A stretch of DNA of 64,000 bases from contig CP114481.1 in the NCBI GenBank assembly GCA_027186245.1, positions 23,715,501 to 23,779,500 on the forward strand. The letters are read 5' to 3'. This document shows, in pieces, positions 51,153-61,440 of the stretch (position 1 is its first letter; each line of letters starts with the position of its first letter). The DNA comes from Coriaria nepalensis. Its lineage: Eukaryota; Streptophyta; Magnoliopsida; Cucurbitales; Coriariaceae. The notes under the pieces were generated by a model. The model had not been told where the DNA came from. It saw only the letters and a list, made by a program, of their open reading frames with translations, and did no database searches. The position numbers were made by a program, and so were the translations under genes.

Positions 51153-53259
51153 ATGATTTTAAGGCAAAACAAATGCATTGTTTCCTTCAATAGATCAACT
51201 GCAAGTTATGCACGAAAGTCATTTTTAAAGGCCGAATTTCGTTCGAAGTGATTTGGAATGATTTAATGACTAAAAGAGACGCAATTATATGACTTTTAGG
51301 CTAAAAAAACGGATAGTTACCTTCAATAGATCAATTGCAACCTATGCATGAAAGTCGTGTCTTAAATGCAAAATAGAAATGGTTCGAAGTGCTTTCAAAC
51401 AATTTAATGATATGAAAAGACTGAATGGTATACTTTTTAAGGCTAAAATAATGCATTGTTGTCTTGAATAAATTAATTGCAAGTTTTGTAAGAAAATCTT
51501 GTTTGAAGGGCAAAAATAGAATTCTTTTGACTTAATTTGGAATAATTTAATAACTAGAAGAGACTCAGTGACATGACTTTAAAGCTAAACAAATGCATTT
51601 TTGCCTTCAATAGATCAACTACAAGTTATGCACGAAAGTCATTTTTAAAGGCCGAATTTCGTTCGAAGTGATTTAGAATGATTTAATGACTAAAAGAGAC
51701 GCAATAATAAGACTTTTAGGCTAAAAAAAATGCATAGTTGCCTTCAATAGATCAATTGCAACTTATGCATGAAAGTAGTGTCATAAATGGAAAAATAGAA
51801 TTGGTTCGAAGTGCTTTTAAACAATTTAATGATATGAAAAGACTGAATGATATGCTATTTAAGACTAAAATAATGCATTGTTGTCTTCAATAGATTAATT
51901 GCAAGTTATGTAAGAAAATCATATTTGAAGAGCGAAAATAGAATTCGTTCGACTTAATTTGGAATAATTTAATAACTAGAAGAGACTCAGTGACATGATT
52001 TTAAGGCAAAACAAATGCATTGTTGGTTTCAATAGATCAACTGCAAGTTATGCACGAAAGTCATTTTTAAAGACCGAATTTCATTCGAAGTGATTTAGAA
52101 TGATTTAATGACTAAAAGAGACGCAATAATATGACTTTAAGGATAAAAAAATGCATAGTTGCCTTCAATAGATCAATTGCAAGTTATGCATGAAACTCGT
52201 GTTTTAAATGCAAAAATAGAATTGGTTCGAAGTGCTTTCAAAAAATTTTAATGATATTAAAAGACTGAACGATATACTTTTTAAGGCAAAAATAATGCAT
52301 TGTTGTCTTCAATAAATTAATTGCAAGTTATGTAAGAAAATTATTTTTGAAAGGCGAAAATAGAATTCGTTCGACTTAATTTGGAATAATTTAATAACTA
52401 GAAGAGACTCAGTTACATGACTTTAAGGCTAAACAAATGCATTTTTGCCTTCAATAGATCAACTGCAAGTTATGCACGAAAGTCATTTTTAAAGGCCGAA
52501 TTTCGTTCGAAGTGATTTAGAATGATTTAATGACTAAAAGAGACGCAATTATATGACTTTTAGGCTAAAAAAACGGATAGTTACCTTCAATAGATCAATT
52601 GCAACCTATGCATGAAAGTCGTGTCTTAAATGCAAAATAGAACTGGTTCGAAGTGCTTTCAAACAATTTAATGATATGAAAAGACTGAATGATATACTTT
52701 TTAAGACTAAAATAATACATTGTTGTCTTCAATAAATTAATTGCAAGTTTTGTAAGAAAATCCTGTTTGAAAGGCAAAAATAGAATTCGTTTGACTTAAT
52801 TTGGAATAATTTAATAACTAGAAGAGACTGAGTGACATGACTTTAAAGCTAAACAAATGCATTTTTGCCTTCAATAGATCAACTGCAAGTTATGCACGAA
52901 AGTCATTTTTAAAGGCCGAATTTCGTTCGAAGTGATTTAGAATGATTTAATGACTAAAAGAGACGCAATAATAAGACTTTTAGGCTAAAAAAAAATGCAT
53001 AGTTGCCTTCAATAGATCAATTGCAACTTATGCATGAAAGTCGTGTCTTAAATGCAAAAATAGAATTGGTTCGAAGTGCTTTTAAACAATTTAATGATAT
53101 GAAAAGACTAAATGATATGCTATTTAAGACTAGAATAATGCATTGTCGTCTTCAATAGATTAATTGCAAGTTACGTAAGAAAATCATGTTTGAAGAGCGA
53201 AAATAGAATTCGTTCGACTTAATTTGGAATAATTTAATAACTAGAAGAGACTCAGTGAC
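51153..53259 (+). repeat. 1264-bp local duplication in Domain VIII
   Basis: Markers recur 1264 bp apart: AAAACGGATAGTTACC (ACGGAT at 51309 and 52573), a 1-bp loss in the B monomer (AATGCAAAATAGAA near 51368 and 52631), and AATAATAAGACTTTTAGG (near 51704 and 52968). The matching parts are about 51200-51990 and 52460-53255; the trimer between, starting at 51995, is of another type. The 1-bp loss shifts the frame and explains the two chance antisense open frames at 51331-51513 and 52595-52777, which lie at the same offset. Confidence 0.78.
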
Positions 53260-54377
53260 ATAACTTTAAGGCTAAACAAATGCATTGTTGCCTTCAATAG
53301 ATCAACTGCAAGTTATGCACGAAAGTAATTTTTAAAGGCCGAATTTCGTTCGAAGTGATTTAGAATGATTTAATGACTAAAAGAGACGCAATAATATCAC
53401 TTTTAGGCTAAAAAAATGCATAGTTGCCTTCAATAGATCAATTGCAACTTATGCATGAAAGTCGTGTCTTAAATGCAAAAATAGAATTGGTTCGAAGTGT
53501 TTTAAAAAACTTTAATGATATGAAAAGACTGAATGATATGCTTTTTAAGACTAAAATAATGCATTGTTGTCTTCAATAGATTAATTGCAAGTTATGTAAG
53601 AAAATCATGTTTGAAGTGCGAAAATAAAATTTGTTTGAATTAATTTAGAATGATTTATTGACTAGAAGAGACTCAGTGATATGACTTTAAGGCTAAACAA
53701 ATGCATTGTTGCCTTCGGTAGATCAACTGCAAGTTATGCACGAAAGTCATGTTTAAAGGCCGAATTTCATTGGAAATAATTTAGAATGATTTAATGACTA
53801 AAAGAGACGCAATACTATGACTTTAAGGCTAAAAAAATGCATAGTTGCCTTCAGTAGATCAATTACAAGTTATGAACGAAAGTCGTGTCTTAAACGCAAA
53901 AATAGAATTGGTTCGAAGTGTTTTCAAACAATTTAATGATATGAAAAGACTAAATGATATGCTTTTTAAGGCTAAAATAAAGCATTGTTGTCTTCAATGG
54001 AATAATTGCAAGTTATGTAAGAAAATCATGTTTGAAGGGCGAAAAGAGAATTTGTCGAATTAATTTTGAATGATTTATTGAGTAGAAGAGACTCAGTGAC
54101 ATGACTTTAAGGCTAAACAAATGCATTGTTTCCCTCAATATATCAACTGCAAGTTATGCACGAAAGTCATGTTTAAGGGGCAAATTTAATTTGAAGTGAT
54201 TTAGAATAATTTACTGACTAAAAGAGATCCAATAATATGACCTTAAGACTAAAAAAATGCATTGTTGCCTTCAATAGATCAATTACAAGTTATGCATGAA
54301 AGCGTGTCTTAAATGCAAAAATAGAATTGGTTCGAAGTGTTTTCAAACAATTTAATGATATGAAAAGACTGAATGAT

Positions 54378-54445
54378 ATGCTTTTTAAGACTAAAATAAT
54401 GCATTGTTGTCTTCAATAGATTAATTGCAAGTTATGTAAGAAAAT
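54378..54445 (+). repeat. Truncated C monomer at the subfamily boundary
   Basis: A C monomer starts normally but breaks off after GTTATGTAAGAAAAT, about 67 bp in, and continues directly as a B monomer (ATGACTTTAAGG at 54446). The rest of C and a complete A, roughly 212 bp, are missing. Up to this point B monomers read ATGATATGAAAAG or ATGATATTAAAAG; from here on they read ATGATTGAAAAG. The short shared AAAAT/AATAT sequence could have guided the joining. Confidence 0.88.
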
Positions 54446-56262
54446 ATGACTTTAAGGCTAAAAAAATGCATAGTTGCCATCAATAGATCAATTGCAAGTT
54501 AGGCATGAAAGTCGCGTTTTAAATGCAAAAAGAGAATTGGTTCGAAGTGCCTTCAAACAATTTAATGATTGAAAAGACTGAGAGATATGCTTTTTAATGC
54601 TAAAATAATGCATTGTTGTCTTCAATAGATTAATTACAAGTTATGTAAGAAAATAATGTTTGAAGGGCGAAAATAGAATTCGTTCATATTAATTTAGAAT
54701 GATTTGATGACTAGAAGAGACTCAGTGACATGACTTTAAGGCTAAACAAATGCATTGTTGCCTATAATAGATCAACTGCAAGTTATGCACGAAAGTCATG
54801 TTTAAAGGCCGAATTTCATTCGAAGTGATTTAGAATGATTTACTGACTAAAAGAGACGCAAAAATATGAATTTAAGGCTAAAAAATTGCATTGTTGCCAT
54901 CAATAGATCAATTGCAAGTTATGCATGAAAGTCGCGTTTTAAATACAAAAAGAGAATTGGTTCGAAGTGCCTTCAAACAATTTAATGATTGAAAAGACTG
55001 AGTGATATGCTTTTTAATGGTAAAGAAATGCATTGTTGTCTTCAGTACATAAATTGCAAGTTATGTAAGAAAATAATGTTTGAAGGGCGAAAATAGAATT
55101 CGTTCGTATTAATTTAGAATGATTTAATGACTCGAACAGACTCAGTGACAGGACTTAAAGGCTAAACAAATGCATTGTTGCCTTCAATAGATTAACTGCA
55201 GGTTATGCACGAAAGTCATGTTTAAAGGCCGAATTTCATTCGAAGTGATTTAGAAAGATTTAATGACTAAAAGAGACGCAATGATATGACTTTAAGGCTA
55301 AAAAATGAATAGTTTCCTTCAATAGATCAAGTGCAAGTTATGCATGAAAGTCGTGTTTTAAAGACAAAAATAGAATTGGTTCGAAGCACCTTCAAACAAT
55401 TTAATGATTCAAAAGACTGAGTGATATGCTTTTCAATGCTAAAATAATGCATTGTTGTCTTCAGTAGATTAATTACAAGTTGTCTAAGAAAATAATGTTT
55501 GAAGGGCGAAAATTGAATTCGTTCGTCTTAATTTAGAATGATTTAATGACTCGAAGAGACTCATTGATAGGACTTAAAGGCTAAACAAATGCATTGTTGC
55601 CTTTAATAGATTAACTGCAAGTTATGCGCGAAAGTCATGTTTAAAGGCCGAATTTCGTTCGAAGTGATTTAGAAAGATTTAATGACTAAAAGAGACGCAA
55701 TAATATGACTTTTAGGCTAAAAAATGAATAGTTGCCTTCAATTGATCAAGTGCAAGTTATGCATGAAAGTCGTGTCTTAATTACAAAATAGAATTGGTTC
55801 GAAGTGCCTTCAAACAATTTAACGATTGAAAAGACTGAGTGATATGCTTTTTAATGCTAAAATAACGCATTATAGTCTTCAGTAGATTAATTGCATGTTA
55901 TGTAAGAAAATAATGTTTGAAGGGTGAAAATAGAATTCGTTAGAATTAATTTAGAAGGATTTAATGACTAAAAAAGACTTAGTTACATGACTGTAAGGCG
56001 AAACAAATGCATTGTTGCCTATAATAGATCAGCTGCGAGTTATGCACGAAAGTCCTATTTAAAGGCCGAATTTCGTTTGAAGTGATTTCGAATGATTTAC
56101 TGACTAAAAGAGATGCAAAAATATGACTTTAAGGCTAAAAAAATGCATAGTTGCCATCAATAGATCAATTGCAAGTTATGCATGAAGTCGCGTTTTAAAT
56201 GCAAAAATAGAATTGGTTCGAAGAGCCTTGAAACAATTTAACGATTGAAAAGATTGAGTGAT

Positions 56263-56404
56263 ATGCTTTTTAATGGTAAAAAAATGCCTTGTTGCCATAA
56301 ATAGATTAATTGCAAGTTATGCATGAAAGTCGCGTTTTAAATGGAAAAAGAGAATTGGTTCAATGTGCCTTCAAACAATTTAATGATTGAAAAGACTGAG
56401 TGAT
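56263..56404 (+). repeat. C/B hybrid monomer (copy 1)
   Basis: It starts as C (ATGCTTTTTAATGGTAAAA, AATAGATTAATTGCAAG) and ends as B (GCATGAAAGTCGCG, AAATGGAAAAAGAGAATTGG, AATGATTGAAAAGACTGAG). It lies between a normal B and a normal C, giving the order A-B-C/B-C. The switch lies in the shared GCAAGTTATG segment. This is the reciprocal type of event to the monomer-losing A/B hybrids at 42215 and 43759. Confidence 0.85.
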
Positions 56405-56849
56405 ATGCTTTTTAATGCTTAAATAATGCATTGTTGTCTTCAATAGATTAATTACAAATTATGTAAGAAAATAATGTTTGAAGGGCGAAAATAGAATTCG
56501 TTCATATTAATTTAGAATGATTTAATGACTCGAAGAGACTCAGTGACATGACTTTAAGGCTAAACAAATGCATTGTTGCTTTTAATAGATCAACTGCAAG
56601 TTACGCACGAAAGTCATGTTTAAAGGCCGAATTTCATTCGAAGTGACATAGAACGATTTACTAACTAAAAAAGACGCAAAAATATGAATTTAAGGCTAAA
56701 AAAATGCATATTTGCCATCAAGAGATCAATTGCAAGTTATGCATGAAAGTCGCGTCTTAAAGACAAAAATAGAATTGGTTCGAAGTGCCTTCAAAAAATT
56801 TAATGATTGAAAAGACTAAGTGGTATGCTTTTTAATGCCAAAATAATGC

Positions 56850-58370
56850 ATTGTTGTCTTCAGTAGATTAATTACAAGTTATGTGAGAAAATAATGTATG
56901 AATGGCGAAAACAGAATTCGTTTGAATTAATTTAGAATGATTTAATGACTAGAAGAGACTTAGTGAGATGACTTTAAGGCTAAACAAATGCATTGTTTCC
57001 TATAATAGATCAACTGCAAGTTATGCACGAAAGTCCTGTTTAAAGGCCGAATTTCGTTCGAAGTGATTTAGAATGATTTACTGACTAAAAGAGATGCAAA
57101 AATATGACTTTAAGGCTAAAAAAATGCATAGTTGCCATCAATAGATCAATTGCAAGTTATGCATGAAGTCGTGTTTTAAATGCAAAAATAGAATTGGTTC
57201 GAAGAGCCTTGAAACAATTTAACGATTGAAAAGATTGAGTGATATGCTTTTTAATGGTAAAAAAATGCATTGTTGCCATAAATAGATTAATTGCAAGTTA
57301 TGCATGAAAGTCGCGTTTTAAATGGAAAAAGAGAATTGGTTCGATGTGCCTTCAAACAATTTAATGATTGAAAAGACTGAGTGATATGCTTTTTAATGCT
57401 TAAATAATGCATTGTTGTCTTCAATAGATTAATTACAAATTATGTAAGAAAATAATGTTTGAAGGGCGAAAATAGAATTCGTTCATATTAATTTAGAATG
57501 ATTTAATGACTCGAAGAGACTCAGTGACATGACTTTAAGGCTAAACAAATGCATTGTTGCTTTTAATAGATCAACTGCAAGTTACGCACGAAAGTCATGT
57601 TTAAAGGCCGAATTTCATTCGAAGTGACTTAGAACGATTTACTAACTAAAAAAGACGCAAAAATATGAATTTAAGGCTAAAAAAATGCGTATTTGCCATC
57701 AAGAGATCAATTGCAAGTTATGCATGAAAGTCGCGTCTTAAAGACAAAAATAGAATTGGTTCGAAGTGCCTTCAAACAATTTAATGATTGAAAAGACTAA
57801 GTGGTATGCTTTTTAATGCCAAAATAATGCATTGTTGTCTTGAGTAGATTAATTACAAGTTATGTAAGAAAATAATGTTTGAAAGGCGAAAATAGAATTC
57901 GTTCGTATTAATTTAGAATGATTTAATGACTCGAAGAGACTCAGTGACAGGACTTAAAGCCTAAACAAATGCAATGTTGCCTTTAATAGATTAACCGCAA
58001 GTTATGCGCGAAAGTCATGTTTAAAGGCCGAATTTCGTTTGAAGTGATTTAGAAAGGTTTAATGATTAAAAGAGACGCAATAATATGGCTTTAAGGCTAA
58101 AGAATGAATAGTTGCCTTCAACAGATCAAGTGCAAGTTATGCATGAAAGTCGTGTCTTAATTACAAAATAGAATTGGTTCAAAGTGCCTTGAAACAAATT
58201 AATGATTGAAAAGACTGAGTGATATGCTTTTTAATGCTAAAATAACGCATTGTTGTCTTCAATAGATTAATTACAAGTTATGAAAGAAAATAATGTTTGA
58301 AGGGCGAAAATAGAATTCGTTCGTATTAATTTAGAATGATTTAATGACTCGAAGAGACTCAGTGACATGA
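56850..58370 (+). repeat. Segment repeated at +2237 bp (left copy)
   Basis: About 1.5 kb matches 59087-60607 at an offset of 2237 bp. Private shared variants are AATGTATGAATGGCG, TTAGTGAGATGAC, ATTGTTTCCTATAATAG, TTAACCGCAAG, AAAGAATGAATAG and CAACAGATCAAGTG. The match stops at about 58368, where this copy continues GACATGACTTTAAGG and the partner GACAGGACTTAAAGG. Confidence 0.78.
57244..57385 (+). repeat. C/B hybrid monomer (copy 2)
   Basis: Same structure as at 56263, 981 bp downstream, with TGCCATAAATAGATT and AAATGGAAAAAGAG. It reads ATGCATTG where copy 1 has ATGCCTTG, and GGTTCGATG where copy 1 has GGTTCAATG (a CpG-type difference). Confidence 0.85.
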
Positions 58371-58502
58371 CTTTAAGGCTAAACAAATGCATTGTTGCTT
58401 TTAATAGATCAACTGCAAGTTACGCACGAAAGTCATGTTTAAAGGCCGAATTTCATTCGAAGTGATTTAGAAATATTTAATGACTAAAAGAGACGCAATA
58501 AT

Positions 58503-58642
58503 ATGACTTTAAGGCTAAAAAATGAATAGTTGCCATAAATAGATTAATTGCAAGTTATGCATGAAAGTCGCGTTTTAAATGGAAAAAGAGAATTGGTTCA
58601 ATGTGCCTTCAAACAATTTAATGATTGAAAAGACTGAGTGAT
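58503..58642 (+). repeat. B monomer carrying a C/B-hybrid 3' part
   Basis: Begins as an ordinary subfamily IX B (ATGACTTTAAGGCTAAAAAA, TGAATAGTTGCC) and then switches to the hybrid sequence ATAAATAGATTAATTGCAAG and AAATGGAAAAAGAG. It follows an A and precedes a C, so the trimer length is normal. It is a secondary recombinant between a normal B and the C/B hybrid. Confidence 0.82.
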
Positions 58643-59086
58643 ATGCTTTTTAATGCTTAAATAATGCATTGTTGTCTTCAATAGATTAATTACAAATTAT
58701 GTAAGAAAATAATGTTTGAAGGGCGAAAATAGAATTCGTTCATATTAATTTAGAATGATTTAATGACTCGAAGAGACTCAGTGACATGACTTTAAGGCTA
58801 AACAAATGCATTGTTGCTTTTAATAGATCAACTGCAAGTTACGCACGAAAGTCATGTTTAAAGGCCGAATTTCATTCGAAGTGATTTAGAAATATTTAAT
58901 GACTAAAAGAGACGCAATAATATGACTTTAAGGCTAAAAAATGAATAGTTGCCTTCAATAGATCAAGTGCAAGTTATGCATGAAAGTCGTGTTTTAAAGA
59001 CAAAAATAGAATTTGTTCGAAGTGCCTTCAAACAATTTAATGATTGAAAAGACTGAGTGATATGCTTTTTAATGCTAAAATAATGC

Positions 59087-60607
59087 GTTGTTGTCTTCAG
59101 TAGATTAATTGCAAGTTATGTGAGAAAATAATGTATGAATGGCGAAAACAGAATTCGTTTGAATTAATTTAGAATGATTTAATGACTAGAAGAGACTTAG
59201 TGAGATGACTTTAAGGCTAAACAAATGCATTGTTTCCTATAATAGATCAACTGCAAGTTATGCACGAAAGTCCTGTTTAAAGGCCGAATTTCGTTCGAAG
59301 TGATTTAGAATGATTTACTGACTAAAAGAGATGCAAAAATATGACTTTAAGGCTAAAAAAATGCATAGTTGCCATCAATAGATCAATTGCAAGTTATACA
59401 TGAAGTCGCGTTTTAAATGCAAAAATAGAATTGGTTCGAAGAGCCTTGAAACAATTTAACGATTGAAAAGATTGAGTGATATGCTTTTTAATGGTAAAAA
59501 AATGCATTGTTGCCATAAATAGATTAATTGCAAGTTATGCATGAAAGTCGCGTTTTAAATGGAAAAAGAGAATTGATTCGATGTGCCTTCAAACAATTTA
59601 ATGATTGAAAAGACTGAGTGATATGCTTTTTAATGCTTAAATAATGCATTGTTGTCTTCAATAGATTAATTACAAATTATGTAAGAAAATAATGTTTGAA
59701 GGGCGAAAATAGAATTCGTTCATATTAATTTAGAATGATTTAATGACTCGAAGAGACTCAGTGACATGACTTTAAGGCTAAACAAATGCATTGTTGCTTT
59801 TAATAGATCAACTGCAAGTTACGCACGAAAGTCATGTTTAAAGGCCGAATTTCATTCAAAGTGACTTAGAACGATTTACTAACTAAAAAAGACGCAAAAA
59901 TATGAATTTAAGGCTAAAAAAATGCATATTTGCCATCAAGAGATCAATTGCAAGTTATGCATGAAAGTCGCGTCTTAAAGACAAAAATAGAATTGGTTCG
60001 AAGTGCCTTCAAACAATTTAATGATTGAAAAGACTAAGTGGTATGCTTTTTAATGCCAAAATAATGCATTGTTGTCTTCAGTAGATTAATTACAAGTTAT
60101 GTAAGAAAATAATGTTTGAAAGGCGAAAATAGAATTCGTTCGTATTAATTTAGAATGATTTAATGACTCGAAGAGACTCAGTGACAGGACTTAAAGCCTA
60201 AACAAATGCAATGTTGCCTTTAATAGATTAACCGCAAGTTATGCGCGAAAGTCATGTTTAAAGGCCGAATTTCGTTTGAAGTGATTTAGAAATGTTTAAT
60301 GATTAAAAGAGACGCAATAATATGACTTTAAGGCTAAAGAATGAATAGTTGCCTTCAACAGATCAAGTGCAAGTTATGCATGAAAGTCGTGTCTTAATTA
60401 CAAAATAGAATTGGTTCGAAGTGCCTTGAAACAAATTAATGATTGAAAAGACTGAGTGATATGCTTTTTAATGCTAAAATAACGCATTGTTGTCTTCAAT
60501 AGATTAATTACAAGTTATGAAAGAAAATAATGTTTGAAGGGCGAAAATAGAATTCGTTCGTATTAATTTAGAATGAGTTAATGACTCGAAGAGACTCAGT
60601 GACAGGA
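59087..60607 (+). repeat. Segment repeated at +2237 bp (right copy)
   Basis: Partner of 56850-58370 with the same private variants in the same order. Small differences include GTTATACATG for GTTATGCATG near 59396 and AAATGTTTAATG for AAAGGTTTAATG near 60290. The two copies are separated by about 0.7 kb of other subfamily IX monomers, including a B monomer whose 3' part comes from the C/B hybrid (58503-58642). Confidence 0.78.
59481..59622 (+). repeat. C/B hybrid monomer (copy 3)
   Basis: Same hybrid as at 56263 and 57244, 2237 bp after the latter, again between a B with GTTATACATGAAGTCG and a normal C. It has GAATTGATTCGATG where the others have GAATTGGTTC. Confidence 0.85.
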
Positions 60608-61298
60608 CTTAAAGGCTAAACAAATGCATTGTTGCCTTCAATAGATTAACTGCAGGTTATGCACGAAAGTCATGTTTAAAGGCCGAATTTCATTCGAAGT
60701 GATTTAGAAATATTTAATGACCAAAAGAGACGCAATAATATGACTTTAAGGCTAAAAAATGAATAGTTGCCTTCAATAGATCAAGTGCAAGTTATGCATG
60801 AAAGTCGTGTTTTAAAGACAAAAATAGAATTTGTTCGAAGTGCCTTCAAACAATTTAATGATTCAAAAGACTGAGTGATATGCTTTTCAATGCTAAAATA
60901 ATGCATTGTTGTCTTCAGTAGATTAATTACAAGTTATCTAAGAAAATAATGTTTGAAGGGCGAAAATTGAATTCGTTCGTATTAATTTAGAATGATTTAA
61001 TGACTCGAAGAGACTTATTGACAGGACTTAAAGGCTAAACAAATGCATTGTTGCCTTCAATAGATTAACTGCAAGTTATGCACGAAAGTCATGTTTAATG
61101 GCCGAATTTCGTTCGAAGTGATTTAGAATGATTTAATGACTAAAAGAGACGCAAAAATATGACTTTAAGGCTAAAAAATGAATACTTGCCTTCAATAGAT
61201 CAAGTGCAAGTTATGCATGAAAGTCGTGCTTTAAAAACAAAAATAGAATTGGTTCGAAGTGCCTTGAAACAATTTAATGATTGAAAAGATTGAGTGAT

Positions 61299-61440
61299 AT
61301 GCTTTTTAATGGTAAAAAAATGCATTGTTGCCATAAATAGATCAATTCCAAGTTATGCATGAAAGTCGCGTTTCAAATGGAAAAAGAGAATTGGTTCGAT
61401 GTGCCTTCAAACAATTTAATGATTGAAAAGACTGAGTGAT
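61299..61440 (+). repeat. C/B hybrid monomer (copy 4)
   Basis: Same hybrid type, with ATAAATAGATCAATTCCAAG instead of ATAAATAGATTAATTGCAAG and GTTTCAAATGG instead of GTTTTAAATGG. The B before it is a different variant (TGAATACTTGCC, GTCGTGCTTTAAAAAC), so the hybrid has been moved into a new neighbourhood. The following C begins with AAGC instead of ATGC at 61441. Confidence 0.83.

Larger units (their letters stand above)
44042..54445 (+). repeat. Domain VIII: older, diverged trimers
   Basis: About 25 trimers with more scattered point differences and indels than the blocks to the left, and no long near-identical period. Visible events are a 32-bp deletion at 44860/44861, a short deletion in a B-C junction near 47230 (GAATAATGTAAGG), and a local 1264-bp duplication at 51153-53259. 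Several copies have mutated the stop usual at the start of C, giving chance open frames at 48812-48997, 49636-49839 and 53845-54063. Lower homogeneity suggests a less active stretch of the array. No non-satellite insertion was seen. Confidence 0.75.
55987..57948 (+). repeat. 981-bp seven-monomer HOR, two copies
   Basis: The unit is a four-monomer block A-B-C/B-C (55987-56547, 561 bp) plus a normal trimer (56548-56967, 420 bp). The next unit starts at 56968, 981 bp later, and repeats the order. Shared marks are the GCATGAAGTCG B (1-bp loss), AAAGATTGAGTG, TGCCATAAATAGATT (56293 and 57274) and CATATTTGCC or CGTATTTGCC with ATCAAGAGATC. The first A of the two units differs (CAGCTGCGAG against CAACTGCAAG), so replacement at the unit edge has occurred. 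Confidence 0.8.

Noticed and set aside
51331..51513. 60-codon minus-strand open frames here and at 52595-52777
   Set aside because: Both come from the same 1-bp loss in a B monomer, copied at a 1264-bp offset. They are repeat copies, not genes.
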